From Luteibacter sp. UNCMF331Sha3.1 (GTDB lineage: Bacteria > Pseudomonadota > Gammaproteobacteria > Xanthomonadales > Rhodanobacteraceae): DNA of 64,000 bases. Each line of letters starts with the position of its first letter. Position 1 is the stretch's first letter. Under the pieces are notes generated by a model. The model was not told the DNA's origin. It was given only the letters and a program-made list of their open reading frames with translations, and searched no databases. Where the stretch lies: positions 172,443-236,442 of the forward strand of contig NZ_FOBU01000002.1 of the NCBI RefSeq assembly GCF_900109915.1, read 5' to 3'. Both the position numbers and the translations under genes were made by a program. Positions 53,204-61,347 of this stretch are shown here, one piece after another.

Positions 53204-55888
53204 ATGCGTCGTTTCGTCCGTCCCCTCATCCTCACCGCGCTCGCCACCTGCTGTGGCGCCGCGCTTGCCGCCGGCACGGACGCCGCGCCGCCGCTTGGCC
53301 ATCTCCCGACCTGGGCCCAGCCCGAGTCGTACAAGCTCGCCTTCAAGGTCGACCCGAAGCAGGAGACCTTCTCCGGCTCGACCACGATCCGGATCAAGCT
53401 CTCGCAGCCGTCGGATTTCATCTGGCTGCACGGTAAGGAGCTGAAGGTTTCGAAGGTCACCGTGACCGACGCCGCGGGCAAGAAGCACGCCGGCAAGTAC
53501 ACCGTCGCCGCCGAGAAGGAAGGCGTCGCGAAGGTCGACCTCGGTGCGAAGCTCGAAGGCGACATCACGCTCGCCATCGACTTCACCGCGCCGCTGAACA
53601 AGCAGCTGCAGGGCCTGTACAAGGTCTCGCACGAAGGCGTGCCGTACGCCATGACGCAGATGGAGCCGGTGTCCGCGCGCTTCGCGTTCCCGGGCTTCGA
53701 CGAGCCGTCGTTCAAGGTGCCGTTCGACATCCAGCTGACCATCCCGGCCGAAGACCAGGGCGTGGCCAACACCGCGCAGATCAAGGAAGAGAAGGCCGGC
53801 GCCGGCTGGAAGACGCTGACGTTCTCCACCACCAAGCCGCTGCCGACCTACCTGGTCGCGTTCGCGGTCGGTCCGTGGGACATCGAGAAGGGCCCGGACA
53901 TCACGCCGACCGAGTTCCGCAAGACGGCCACCCCGCTGCGCGGCATCGCCGCCAAGGGCGAAGGTCATCGCATGAAGCACGTGCTGGGCGAGACGAACTC
54001 GATCATCCACACGCTCGAGGACTACTACGGTTTCGGTTACCCGTACGACAAGCTCGACCTCCTGGCCGCCCCGGACTTCAGCGCCGGCGCGATGGAGAAC
54101 GCGGGCCTCGTGACGTTCCGCGACTGGCTGCTGCTGATCGATCCGGATTCGGCGGCGCAGTACGTGCGCGGCTCGTTCAACGTCAACGCGCACGAGCTCG
54201 CCCACCAGTGGACCGGCGACACCGTGACCATGGCCTGGTGGGACGACCTCTGGCTCAACGAGGCGTTCGCGACCTGGATGCAGCAGAAGGTCACCATCAA
54301 GGTGCACCCGGAATACCGCGCCGACCTTGACCGCGTGCGCGGCGCGCAGGGCGCGATGAACAACGACAGCCTCGTCAGCGCGCGCAAGATCCGCCAGCCG
54401 ATCACCGGCAACGGCGACATCGAGACCGCGTTCGACGGCATCACCTACCAGAAGGGCGCCGCGGTCCTCGGCATGTTCGAGGGCTACGTCACCGATCCGG
54501 TCTTCCAGAAGGGCATGCGTGCCTACATCGAGAAGCACAAATTCGCCAACGCCACGGCGGACGACCTGATCGATGCGATCGCCGAGGCCGCCGGCCAGGG
54601 CGATGCGTTCAAGAAGGCGTTCCGCACCTTCCTCGACCAGTCGGGCGTGCCGTACGTCAGCACGGAAACGAAGACGGAAGGCGGCAAGACCGTGCTGCAC
54701 CTGACGCAGAGCCGCTACCTGCCGCTGGGCAGCACCGGCGATGCGAGCCGCGTGTGGGGCGTGCCGATGTGCGTGCGCTATGGCGTCGAGGGCGGCGGTA
54801 ACAAGGTCAAGTGCGAGTTGCTCGACAAGGCGACCGGCACGATGGTGCTCGACGGTGCCGCGAAGAACAGCTGGGTACTGCCGAACGCCGACGGTCGCGG
54901 TTACTACCGCTTCTCGCAGAGCAAGGCCGACCTCGCATCGCTGGCGAAGGTGGTCGGCACGCTGACCGACGCCGAACAGCTGGCCTATGCCGACGCCGTG
55001 CGCGCCGGCTTCCAGCACGGCGACCTCGACGCGGGCGACTACCTCGCCGCGACGAAGCCGCTGACCGCGTCGAAGACGCGCGAAGTGTTCACCGCGCCGA
55101 TGGGCACGTTCAACTGGATCCTCGACAACGAGGCCACCACCGACGCGCAGCGCGCGCGCCTGCGTCAGTGGGCCACGGACGCCTACCTGCCGAAGCTCAA
55201 GGCACTGGGCTACCGCAAGAAGGCCGGCGAGCCGGACAACGACACGATCACGCGCACGACCCTCGCCGGCTTCCTCGCCGACAAGGACATCGGCGTGCCG
55301 GAAGTGCGTGCCGAGCTGCTGAAGCAGGGCGACGCCGCACTGAAGACGAAGGACGGCAGGCTCGATCTCGACGCCGCCGATTCCGACATGCTCGCATCCG
55401 CACTCGGCGTGGCGGTCGAGGAGCGCGGTGCACCGGCCGTCGACGCACTGATGGCCGAAGTGCCGAAGACCTCCGATCCGGCGAAGCGCAACGCGATGCT
55501 CATCGCGCTGGGCGACACCTCGGATCCGGCACTCGCCAACAAGGTGCGTGACTTCGCGCTCGGCAAGGACGTGAAGGTCGGCGAGATGGCGATGGTGCTG
55601 CGTGGCGGCCGTCAGTCGGAAGCGACGCGCTCGGATCTGTGGAAGTGGTTCACCGCGAACTACGACAAGATCGTGGCCCGCACAGGCAGCTTCGCCGGCG
55701 GCAAGCTGCCCGAGATGGCTGCCGGCGGCAGCTGCTCGAAGGTAGAAGCCGACCGCATGAGCGCGTTCTTCAAGCCCCGCCTCGGCCAGGTCAGCGGCGC
55801 CGACCGCGGCCTCGCCCAGACCAGCGAGCAGACCCTGCTGTGCACGGCGCTGAAGGACAAGCAGGACCCGAAGGCGATCCTGCGCTAA
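53204..55888 (+). CDS. Secreted M1-family metallo-aminopeptidase
   Basis: An 894-residue exported enzyme with a signal peptide ending GAALAAG. The M1 hallmarks are the exopeptidase motif GAMEN (near 295) and the zinc motif HELAH (His330, Glu331, His334) with the third ligand Glu353 in WLNEAFA. A C-terminal ERAP1-like helical domain (about 540-880) follows. It removes N-terminal residues from peptides, probably in the periplasm or outside. It ends at a strong terminator. It is distinct from cytosolic PepN because of the signal peptide. Confidence 0.94.
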   Translation: MRRFVRPLILTALATCCGAALAAGTDAAPPLGHLPTWAQPESYKLAFKVDPKQETFSGSTTIRIKLSQPSDFIWLHGKELKVSKVTVTDAAGKKHAGKYTVAAEKEGVAKVDLGAKLEGDITLAIDFTAPLNKQLQGLYKVSHEGVPYAMTQMEPVSARFAFPGFDEPSFKVPFDIQLTIPAEDQGVANTAQIKEEKAGAGWKTLTFSTTKPLPTYLVAFAVGPWDIEKGPDITPTEFRKTATPLRGIAAKGEGHRMKHVLGETNSIIHTLEDYYGFGYPYDKLDLLAAPDFSAGAMENAGLVTFRDWLLLIDPDSAAQYVRGSFNVNAHELAHQWTGDTVTMAWWDDLWLNEAFATWMQQKVTIKVHPEYRADLDRVRGAQGAMNNDSLVSARKIRQPITGNGDIETAFDGITYQKGAAVLGMFEGYVTDPVFQKGMRAYIEKHKFANATADDLIDAIAEAAGQGDAFKKAFRTFLDQSGVPYVSTETKTEGGKTVLHLTQSRYLPLGSTGDASRVWGVPMCVRYGVEGGGNKVKCELLDKATGTMVLDGAAKNSWVLPNADGRGYYRFSQSKADLASLAKVVGTLTDAEQLAYADAVRAGFQHGDLDAGDYLAATKPLTASKTREVFTAPMGTFNWILDNEATTDAQRARLRQWATDAYLPKLKALGYRKKAGEPDNDTITRTTLAGFLADKDIGVPEVRAELLKQGDAALKTKDGRLDLDAADSDMLASALGVAVEERGAPAVDALMAEVPKTSDPAKRNAMLIALGDTSDPALANKVRDFALGKDVKVGEMAMVLRGGRQSEATRSDLWKWFTANYDKIVARTGSFAGGKLPEMAAGGSCSKVEADRMSAFFKPRLGQVSGADRGLAQTSEQTLLCTALKDKQDPKAILR

Positions 55889-55908
55889 GCGATCGTCGGT
55901 AGGAAACG

Positions 55909-55942
55909 AAAAGCCGGGCGAGCGATCGCCCGGCTTTTTTTT
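55909..55942 (+). terminator. Intrinsic terminator after the M1 aminopeptidase
   Basis: AAAAGCCGGGCGA-GCGA-TCGCCCGGCTTTT with eight T residues, a very strong hairpin. Confidence 0.93.
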
Positions 55943-55987
55943 GCATGGTTTCAGCTCGACGGTTCTACCGAGGCGAGCCAGCGATCA

Positions 55988-56055
55988 GGTGGGAGCGGCC
56001 TCGGCCGCGATGGGTGCGCGCGGCAAGCACCCATCGCGGCCGAGGCCGCTCCCAC
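55988..56055. repeat. Variant palindromic repeat with a different arm centre
   Basis: Perfect 29-base arms and a 9-base loop. The outer GTGGGAGC and inner GATGGGTGC match the main family, but the middle reads GGCCTCGGCCGC in place of CAGCCTGCTGGC. It seems to be a second subfamily with the same architecture. Confidence 0.85.
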
Positions 56056-56100
56056 GCAAGGCCCGCCGCCATGTCGGCGGGCCGGCGAACGGCGAACGCG

Positions 56101-56373
56101 TCAGCCTTTCCCTGGAAGGTTGATCGAGTAGGCGATCGAACTGATTCGCCATCCCTGCTCGGTCTTCACCATCAGCCATGCTTCCTTGCCGACATTCTTC
56201 GGCTCGCCATCGCCGAGGAAGACAAAGTCGAACGACAGTGCCTGCTGGAGCTTCTCCAGAACGGCGCGGATGCCTGCTTCATCGGGTGAGACCGTCGCGG
56301 AAGAAGCAGCGAACGCGCCGGGTGCCGTCAAGGAAGCGACGAGCACACACGCTGCGAGGAGCGATGACTTCAT
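56101..56373 (-). CDS. Short secreted protein, possibly an internally deleted NTF2/SnoaL-like protein
   Basis: 90 residues: a signal peptide (MKSSLLAACVLVASL...GAFAA), a helix (EAGIRAVLEKLQQALS) and then the typical last strands of an NTF2-like fold (EAWLMVKTEQGWRISSIAYS). Intact relatives are usually about 130-160 residues with helices between these parts, so about 50 residues seem to be missing from the middle. It may be a remnant or a minimal version. The function is unknown. Confidence 0.55.
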   Translation of the reverse strand: MKSSLLAACVLVASLTAPGAFAASSATVSPDEAGIRAVLEKLQQALSFDFVFLGDGEPKNVGKEAWLMVKTEQGWRISSIAYSINLPGKG

Positions 56374-56465
56374 TGGTAACTCCGTTGCCAGTGAAAGAAC
56401 CGATTGATCCGTGGTGTCGCGAGGCGGCCCGCCGCGAGGAGGGGTGCCCCCGGACCATAGGACGT

Positions 56466-57323
56466 TCACTGTGCGGGCGTGCTTTTCTCGCGAACGAACG
56501 ACACGACGTCGTCCAGCGCCGGGGCGCGGCCATGCAGCGGACCCAGCGCGAAGAGCAGACCCTCGTGTCCCAGCTTCGGATAGAGCTTCAGCTCGACCGA
56601 CTCACCCTGCTGCCTGTAGCGACCTTCCATCGATATCGCTTCCGAGGGAAAGACGATGGAGTCGGCTTCGCCTTGCAGCAGCAGCGCGGGAGGCTCGTCG
56701 CCGTCGACGAAGTTGATGGGCTGCGAACGTGCTTGTTGCTCCGGCGTCTTGCCGAACATGTCGATGAAATCGGGATCGTCGAGCGGCAGGAAATCGTAGG
56801 CGCCCGCGACGCCGATCCAGCCCGACAGGTCACCTGGCTTCATGCCCACCCCGGCAAGCCATTGCTTATCCGTCGCCAGCATCGCCGCGATGTGGCCGCC
56901 GGCCGAGTGCCCCATCACGAACAGGTGTGCCGGATCGCCACCGAAGTGGGCCGCATGATCGCGCGCCCAGCGGACGGCTTCCGCGCCGTCGTGCAGGAAC
57001 CCGTCCATGCGTACGGCGGGCCACAAGCGGTAGTCGGCGATCACGGCGACGATGCCTTGACTCGCCAGCGCCTGACCCACCCAGCGGTACCACTGCCGCT
57101 TGCCGTTCTTCCAGCTGCCGCCGTAGAAGAACACGACGACCGGCGCGTGGTTCGCCTGCGCCGGTGCGTACACATCCAGCGCGAGGCCATGGGTCGCGTC
57201 GTAGACGTTGTCACGATGCGCCACGACACCCTTCGATGGTTGCCTGGCGTTGACGGCGGCGAAGAAGGTCGACTGGCAGCCGCCGAGTAGGAAGATCGTC
57301 AGAAGGATCAGGGTCAGTCGCAT
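56466..57323 (-). CDS. Lipoprotein alpha/beta hydrolase (carboxylesterase, BD-FAE-like)
   Basis: A 285-residue protein with a lipoprotein signal ending LLGGC. The HGG-like oxyanion segment is VFFYGGSWKNG; the nucleophile elbow is GHSAGG; Asp in EADSIV and His in LGHEGLL complete the likely triad. It resembles feruloyl/arylesterase-like esterases of the hormone-sensitive-lipase side of the family. The ATG at 57323 (MRLTLILLTIFLLGG) is chosen for the lipobox. It is divergent from prmC (39-bp gap). Confidence 0.85.
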   Translation of the reverse strand: MRLTLILLTIFLLGGCQSTFFAAVNARQPSKGVVAHRDNVYDATHGLALDVYAPAQANHAPVVVFFYGGSWKNGKRQWYRWVGQALASQGIVAVIADYRLWPAVRMDGFLHDGAEAVRWARDHAAHFGGDPAHLFVMGHSAGGHIAAMLATDKQWLAGVGMKPGDLSGWIGVAGAYDFLPLDDPDFIDMFGKTPEQQARSQPINFVDGDEPPALLLQGEADSIVFPSEAISMEGRYRQQGESVELKLYPKLGHEGLLFALGPLHGRAPALDDVVSFVREKSTPAQ

Positions 57324-57362
57324 CGGCCCATTGTAGGGAGGACGAACGGATAGAATCCGTGC

Positions 57363-58184
57363 ATGACCGATATCCGCACGATCCTGCGCCAGGCCGCCGA
57401 GGCACTCGGCGATCGCCTCGAGGCCGAACTGCTGCTGGCCCATGCGCTCGGCGTGAACCGGGCGTGGTTCTTCGCTCACGCGGAAGACACTGCCGACGCC
57501 GACGGCGTTGCGCGATTCGATGCCTTGGTACGCCGGCGTGTGTCGGGTGAGCCTATCGCCTACATCACCGGTCGCCGGGATTTCTGGTCGTTATCCCTCG
57601 AGGTGACACCGGCAACGCTCATCCCGCGTCCGGAGACGGAACTGCTCGTCGAGCTGGCCATCGAGCGACTGCCCCAGGGCGGGCGCGTCGTAGACCTCGG
57701 TACCGGAAGCGGCGCGATCGCGCTCGCCATCGCGAAGGAACGTCCCGATGCCGAGGTCACGGCCGTCGACGCAAGCGAGGCGGCGCTCGCCGTCGCCTCG
57801 CGCAATGCCGTTGCTCTCGGTCTCCAGCGCGTGACCTTCAGGCACGGCGACTGGCTTGCGCCCCTCGCAGGGCAGCGATTCGATCTGATCGTAAGCAACC
57901 CGCCCTATATCGAGTCCGACGACCCGCACCTGGCAAAAGGCGATCTCCGCTTCGAACCGACGACGGCACTTGCCTCGGGCGCCGACGGTCTCGACGACAT
58001 CCGCCGCATCGCGTCCGCCGCTGGCGCGCATCTGGAACCAGGCGGCTGGTTGCTTCTCGAACACGGCTGGCAGCAGGGCGAAGCGGTGCGCGACGTGCTC
58101 GTGGCGACGGGGTTCGTCGACGTGTTCACCGCCGCCGACCTCGAAGACCGCGACCGGGTCAGCGGCGGCCGGTTCGCACACTAG
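57363..58184 (+). CDS. prmC: Peptide chain release factor N5-glutamine methyltransferase
   Basis: A 273-residue SAM enzyme that methylates the GGQ glutamine of RF1 and RF2. A helical N-terminal domain (about 1-75), the SAM loop [25 protein letters not shown] and the catalytic NPPY ([11 protein letters not shown]) are present. prfA, its usual neighbour, is not in the window. Confidence 0.96.
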   Translation: MTDIRTILRQAAEALGDRLEAELLLAHALGVNRAWFFAHAEDTADADGVARFDALVRRRVSGEPIAYITGRRDFWSLSLEVTPATLIPRPETELLVELAIERLPQGGRVVDLGTGSGAIALAIAKERPDAEVTAVDASEAALAVASRNAVALGLQRVTFRHGDWLAPLAGQRFDLIVSNPPYIESDDPHLAKGDLRFEPTTALASGADGLDDIRRIASAAGAHLEPGGWLLLEHGWQQGEAVRDVLVATGFVDVFTAADLEDRDRVSGGRFAH

Positions 58185-58218
58185 CTCGCGGCCCCGTCAG
58201 CCGTTCGCGCGGTAAAGG

Positions 58219-58623
58219 TCACGGCGTCGGGGAGTGCCAGTTCGCCGGTTTGCGATTTTCGACGCCGCGCAGGATGACTACGTTGGGTTCCAAGAATCTC
58301 CACCAGGAACCCTTGAACCGGTACTTCGCGAACGCTCGCATCGCGGCGAGATTGAAGGCGAAGCTCCCCGAAGATTCAGGCGTCCTGACGTTCCAGGGCG
58401 TCCCCGACGGGCTCAGCCTGAACGCTACGCGGATACATTCTGGCGTCCCCTCGTCGGTCGGAAACTCCCCCACGATCGGTTGGACCGGTTCGCTGTGGAC
58501 CGTTCGCGACGCGGTTTCGGCAACCTGCTGCCGGAATGCATTCTCGCCGCAGGTGATGTCGGTAGCCGGCGCTGGACTGGCAACGGAGAAGGCCATGCCG
58601 ACGAGGTAGATCCTTACCTTCAT
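58219..58623 (-). CDS. Small secreted protein with TonB C-terminal-like domain
   Basis: 134 residues with a short signal peptide (MKVRIYLVGMAFSVASPAPA). The C-terminal half follows the TonB/TolA-C pattern: ECIRVAFRLSPSGTPWNVR, then SSGSFAFNLAAMRAFAKYRF. There is no membrane anchor, so it is not a normal TonB energy transducer. Two cysteines (CGEN and PECIR) could pair. Codon choice and base composition are less GC-rich than in prmC. Confidence 0.6.
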   Translation of the reverse strand: MKVRIYLVGMAFSVASPAPATDITCGENAFRQQVAETASRTVHSEPVQPIVGEFPTDEGTPECIRVAFRLSPSGTPWNVRTPESSGSFAFNLAAMRAFAKYRFKGSWWRFLEPNVVILRGVENRKPANWHSPTP

Positions 58624-58717
58624 GTCGCGCCTCAGATGATCGGTTTGACATCATGCGCCATGTGGGAAGCTCCATTTCGAAGGGATTGCGCGGGGAGCTT
58701 TTCTGGGAATTGCGACT

Positions 58718-59254
58718 TCACGGGCGAGTCGAATCCACGAACTCGCTGAGCTGTTGGCCCCAAGCACTTTCCGCCGAACAGATCATCTTTTCACGCGAAG
58801 GCTTCAGGCAGGCGCGAAGTCCCGCAAGGACCTGGGCCACGTTGCTTCTTTGTGCGCTCGAGTACGGTGCGAAGAGGTGCAGCCGCATCCGTTTGTCGTC
58901 GCGAGGGGCGATGATCACATCCAGCCTGGTTTCGCCGTCACGTTGTGACGAGAAGACGTGCGCATCCGCCTCCTTTGATGTGAGCTCAAGTGCGGCTTTT
59001 GTATTCGGTAACCGGGGTGCGTTTCCCATGTACGCCGACATGATGATCGTTTCACCGCTCTTGAAGGTATAGATGCCGTAGTCGGCCGGGACTTCGTAAG
59101 TGACTGCCATGTTCTCAGGCAGCCGAAGGCATCCTGTGTTCATGTAAACGTCGCACGGGTACCTCCATCGGGTGGATTCGCCAAGAGCTGGATAAGTGGC
59201 CCCAAGGGATAGTGCGAAGACAAATACTTCAACGCTAGTCAATCGACTTTTCAT
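58718..59254 (-). CDS. Hypothetical secreted protein
   Basis: 178 residues, not recognised. A signal peptide (about 1-26, VEVFVFALSLGATYPALGES) is followed by a body with four Cys (CDVYMNTGCLR, RACLKPS and MICSAES). The body pattern (AVTYEVPADYGIYTFKSGE, DVIIAPRDD) suggests a beta-sandwich. The ATG overlaps the stop of a small upstream frame (ATGA). Part of the A/T-richer accessory pocket. Confidence 0.55.
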   Translation of the reverse strand: MKSRLTSVEVFVFALSLGATYPALGESTRWRYPCDVYMNTGCLRLPENMAVTYEVPADYGIYTFKSGETIIMSAYMGNAPRLPNTKAALELTSKEADAHVFSSQRDGETRLDVIIAPRDDKRMRLHLFAPYSSAQRSNVAQVLAGLRACLKPSREKMICSAESAWGQQLSEFVDSTRP

Positions 59255-59337
59255 TTTTCCAGACGCTGGACGTTGTCGTCGCTGTTGATGATCGTTTCCA
59301 CGGTTGCCGAATCCACAACACCTGGGACCTTGTTCAT
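59251..59337 (-). other. Small ORF or gene tail coupled to the following secreted protein
   Basis: The frame ending at 59251 reads MNKVPGVVDSATVETIINSD... and its stop overlaps the next start as ATGA. The frame extends upstream past the end of the DUF4265 gene (GEAIGTAVI...). It may be a short peptide, or the tail of a gene broken by the same decay. No family recognised. Confidence 0.3.
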
Positions 59338-59359
59338 GATGACGGCCGTCCCGATCGCT

Positions 59360-59787
59360 TCACCGTGCGTGGGCTTCCTCGAACGTCCAGGCGTCGTCGA
59401 TCTCTCTCTCTTCGAGCAATGCATACACGGCATCTACCGCGGTGTCCGGCGGGACATCCAGGGAATAGAGGCGCCTGCCGTAGCTGCCACCTTCTTCGTA
59501 GGTGCATCCGAGGGCCTCGAGGCGGGGCCATCGCTCAACAAAAGCCGAAGCCTGGTTATCGCCAGTCACAAGTAGGGGCGGTACGTCGAATGGCCCCCTC
59601 GTCTGAGTACGCGGGTGAATGTCAGGACATCGGTGCCGAATTCGGCTTCGACTACGTCCCGGTAGCTGACCCCATAAACATAGAAGGGAGAGTTCTCGAG
59701 CTCGAATCCCCCGTCGACAGCTTGGCAGTGCATGGTTTCGACGACTTCATCGCGTGACATGCTTGCTGGGAAGAGAATCTTTATCAC
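59360..59787 (-). pseudogene. DUF4265 protein gene split by a frameshift
   Basis: Two overlapping frames together give one DUF4265 protein. The first (59787 to 59566, GTG start) carries ELENSPFYVYGVSYRDVVEA and RGGHSTYR. The second (to 59360) carries RWPRLEALGCTYEEGG, RLYSLDVPPDTAVDAVYALL and DDAWTFEEAHA. Adding one C in the C-run at about 59580 joins them as STYRPLLVTGD. The GTG overlaps the stop of the HNH fragment upstream (GTGA), a layout typical of toxin-immunity pairs. Either a one-base deletion inactivated it, or a programmed shift is used. Confidence 0.7.
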
Positions 59788-60026
59788 AACCTGAAGTCCT
59801 GCATCTGTTGCGCACGTGTCCACTCATCCGGATTCTTGCTCCCCTTCTGTCGATTGCAGGTGCGACAAGAATCTCTCTCGTACTCAGGAGCGTTTTTGCC
59901 ATCCCTGGACTTAGGATCGATAGGGTCATGCTCGCTTGAGTTTGGTCGGATCGGACCATTCAGTGCATCGGCTGTCAATTGGTCCCGAGAGTTGATGAGC
60001 TCGTGGCCAATGTACAAAATCGGCAA
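59784..60026 (-). pseudogene. HNH-nuclease-like toxin fragment
   Basis: 80 codons from TTG 60026, directly following an in-frame TGA at 60039-60041. The sequence SEHDPIDPKSRDGKNAPEYE followed by CRTCNRQKGSKNPDEW matches an HNH nuclease core (His-Asp-x-x, then CxxCN..KG). It lacks any secretion or delivery domain and looks like the C-terminal tip of a larger polymorphic toxin. It is followed with a 4-bp overlap by the DUF4265 gene. Toxin identity is inferred. Confidence 0.5.
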
Positions 60027-60038
60027 CTGCCGTAGACC

Positions 60039-60270
60039 TCAAATTTCGTATTGACGGCGACGCAATTTCTTTCGTAACGTCTTCGGGTCATCGGCCAGGG
60101 GGCGATACACAATAGCCGCCGCGTTGAATTGATGGCATGGAGCGCGGAGGCGCTTCCTTCCAGATCACGCCGGGCTGATTCGTGCTCTTGATCTGCTGAT
60201 CGATCGCGACATCCAAGTGTTCGGTGTCGAGGGATTTCAGCTGGTAGGGGTAGGTTGATACCTGACATGG
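60039..60270 (-). pseudogene. Decayed coding stretch upstream of the HNH fragment
   Basis: Two minus-strand frames look protein-like and abut. One (about 60270 to 60135) reads STYPYQLKSLDTEHLDVAID and goes on to VIWKEAPPRS. The next (to 60039) reads FNAAAIVYRPLADDPKTLRK and ends in a TGA that is in frame with the HNH fragment. A frameshift lies near 60130. I cannot name the family; I infer the body of a gene broken by small indels. Confidence 0.35.
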
Positions 60271-60425
60271 ATTTGATCATTGGCACATCGTCTTCCGCGA
60301 GCACTGCGGAGGCTGCGAATCTGATCAGAGAAGTGGCTACGCCCAGAAACTTTCGGGCCGTGACGCTTCGCTGGCAAGGCCCGGAAACGCTGCACTATCC
60401 GAATCCGAACGGTCCTCGGCCATGA
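60267..60425 (+). CDS. Small ORF (52 residues) coupled to the next gene
   Basis: MDLIIGTSSSASTAEAANLI... ending LHYPNPNGPRP. Its TGA overlaps the ATG of the next gene (ATGA). No family is recognised. The arrangement (short frame, then a coupled small acidic protein) mirrors a toxin tip and its immunity gene, so it may be a surviving C-terminal toxin fragment. Confidence 0.4.
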   Translation: MDLIIGTSSSASTAEAANLIREVATPRNFRAVTLRWQGPETLHYPNPNGPRP

Positions 60426-60766
60426 CGCATCGATACATTCAGATACTGCATTCCCGACTTTCCGACGCAACGGCGGTTTACGCTCAGCCGGGAGTTGATC
60501 GTGAGGCCTATCTAAGCGGTTTGGCTGCCACGATTCGAGAGCATTCGTGCGAGCCGTTTCAGGTCAGTGCGGAGGTGATCGCGCCGGGTTTTCCCGATGC
60601 GGAAATCGGGGCATTCCAGTCCGGATGGTGCGTCGCCCATGACGCCGGCTACTGGCTCGTTTATCAGCCCGAAAGAGATCGCTACTGTTGTTTCTGGGGG
60701 ACCGACATAGCGGCACTGGGCGCGCCAGGAATCTACGGGGAGCCGCTATATTGTTGGTCGGCGTAG
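60422..60766 (+). CDS. Hypothetical protein, possible immunity protein
   Basis: 114 residues, no signal peptide, moderately acidic, rich in aromatics toward the C-terminus (GYWLVYQPERDRYCCFWGTD, then GEPLYCWSA). Four Cys in the second half. No family recognised. Its coupling to a short upstream frame and its position in a pocket of broken toxin genes make an immunity role plausible but unproven. Confidence 0.5.
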   Translation: MTHRYIQILHSRLSDATAVYAQPGVDREAYLSGLAATIREHSCEPFQVSAEVIAPGFPDAEIGAFQSGWCVAHDAGYWLVYQPERDRYCCFWGTDIAALGAPGIYGEPLYCWSA

Positions 60767-60871
60767 GTCGTGGTACCTACGTCGACGCGGTTGGCAAGGG
60801 CAGTGACACTTCGAACGGTATCGCTCACTAGGGTGCCAACGGTATGCGCATCGTTCAAGCAAGGCCGAGCC

Positions 60872-61174
60872 ATGAGCCCTGATAATCCGGCCTACGTCAC
60901 ACTTAGCGTATCGCGAGCTCTGTGGGGAGAGGTCTGGCCCTCCTATCGTGCCGTCATGTGCAGCGTTTGTAGTCATTCGGGCATACACATCGAGTACGTG
61001 GTCGACGGCGAAATACAAAACGGCATGCGTGAATCGGTTTCGTTGGTGGAAGCAAGCGTTCTTGCCGACTTCGATCTAAGGGTCGAAGTTGCTTCGACTC
61101 TGCTTCCCCTGGATGCCCCGACACCGGTGCAGGTGGGGAATGCCCTCATCGTTTATCCGCGTAAGGAGTTCTGA
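60872..61174 (+). CDS. Hypothetical protein, possible immunity protein
   Basis: 100 residues from the ATG at 60872: MSPDNPAYVTLSVSRALWGE, a Cys pair in VMCSVCSH, then a hydrophobic beta-rich C-terminal half (STLLPLDAPTPVQVGNALIV). Small, cytosolic and acidic-neutral; no family recognised. In the 105 bases before it, another frame (GTYVDAVGKGSDTSNGIAH, then stop) looks like a gene tail, repeating the fragment-then-small-gene pattern. Confidence 0.5.
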   Translation: MSPDNPAYVTLSVSRALWGEVWPSYRAVMCSVCSHSGIHIEYVVDGEIQNGMRESVSLVEASVLADFDLRVEVASTLLPLDAPTPVQVGNALIVYPRKEF

Positions 61175-61347
61175 GCTAAGATCGCACATGTGGGGAATGA
61201 CGTCCCGGCGCAATGCGTGGGCGTTTCTTTCGTGGTCGTGTCGGGGCTTCTGAGCATTGCGGCGGACGCACCCCGTCGTCTTTCTGCCCACGCTTGACGG
61301 CCCGGCGTGCGTTTACGTACCTTCCCGTGGAGCGTCGGCGGGGGCCG

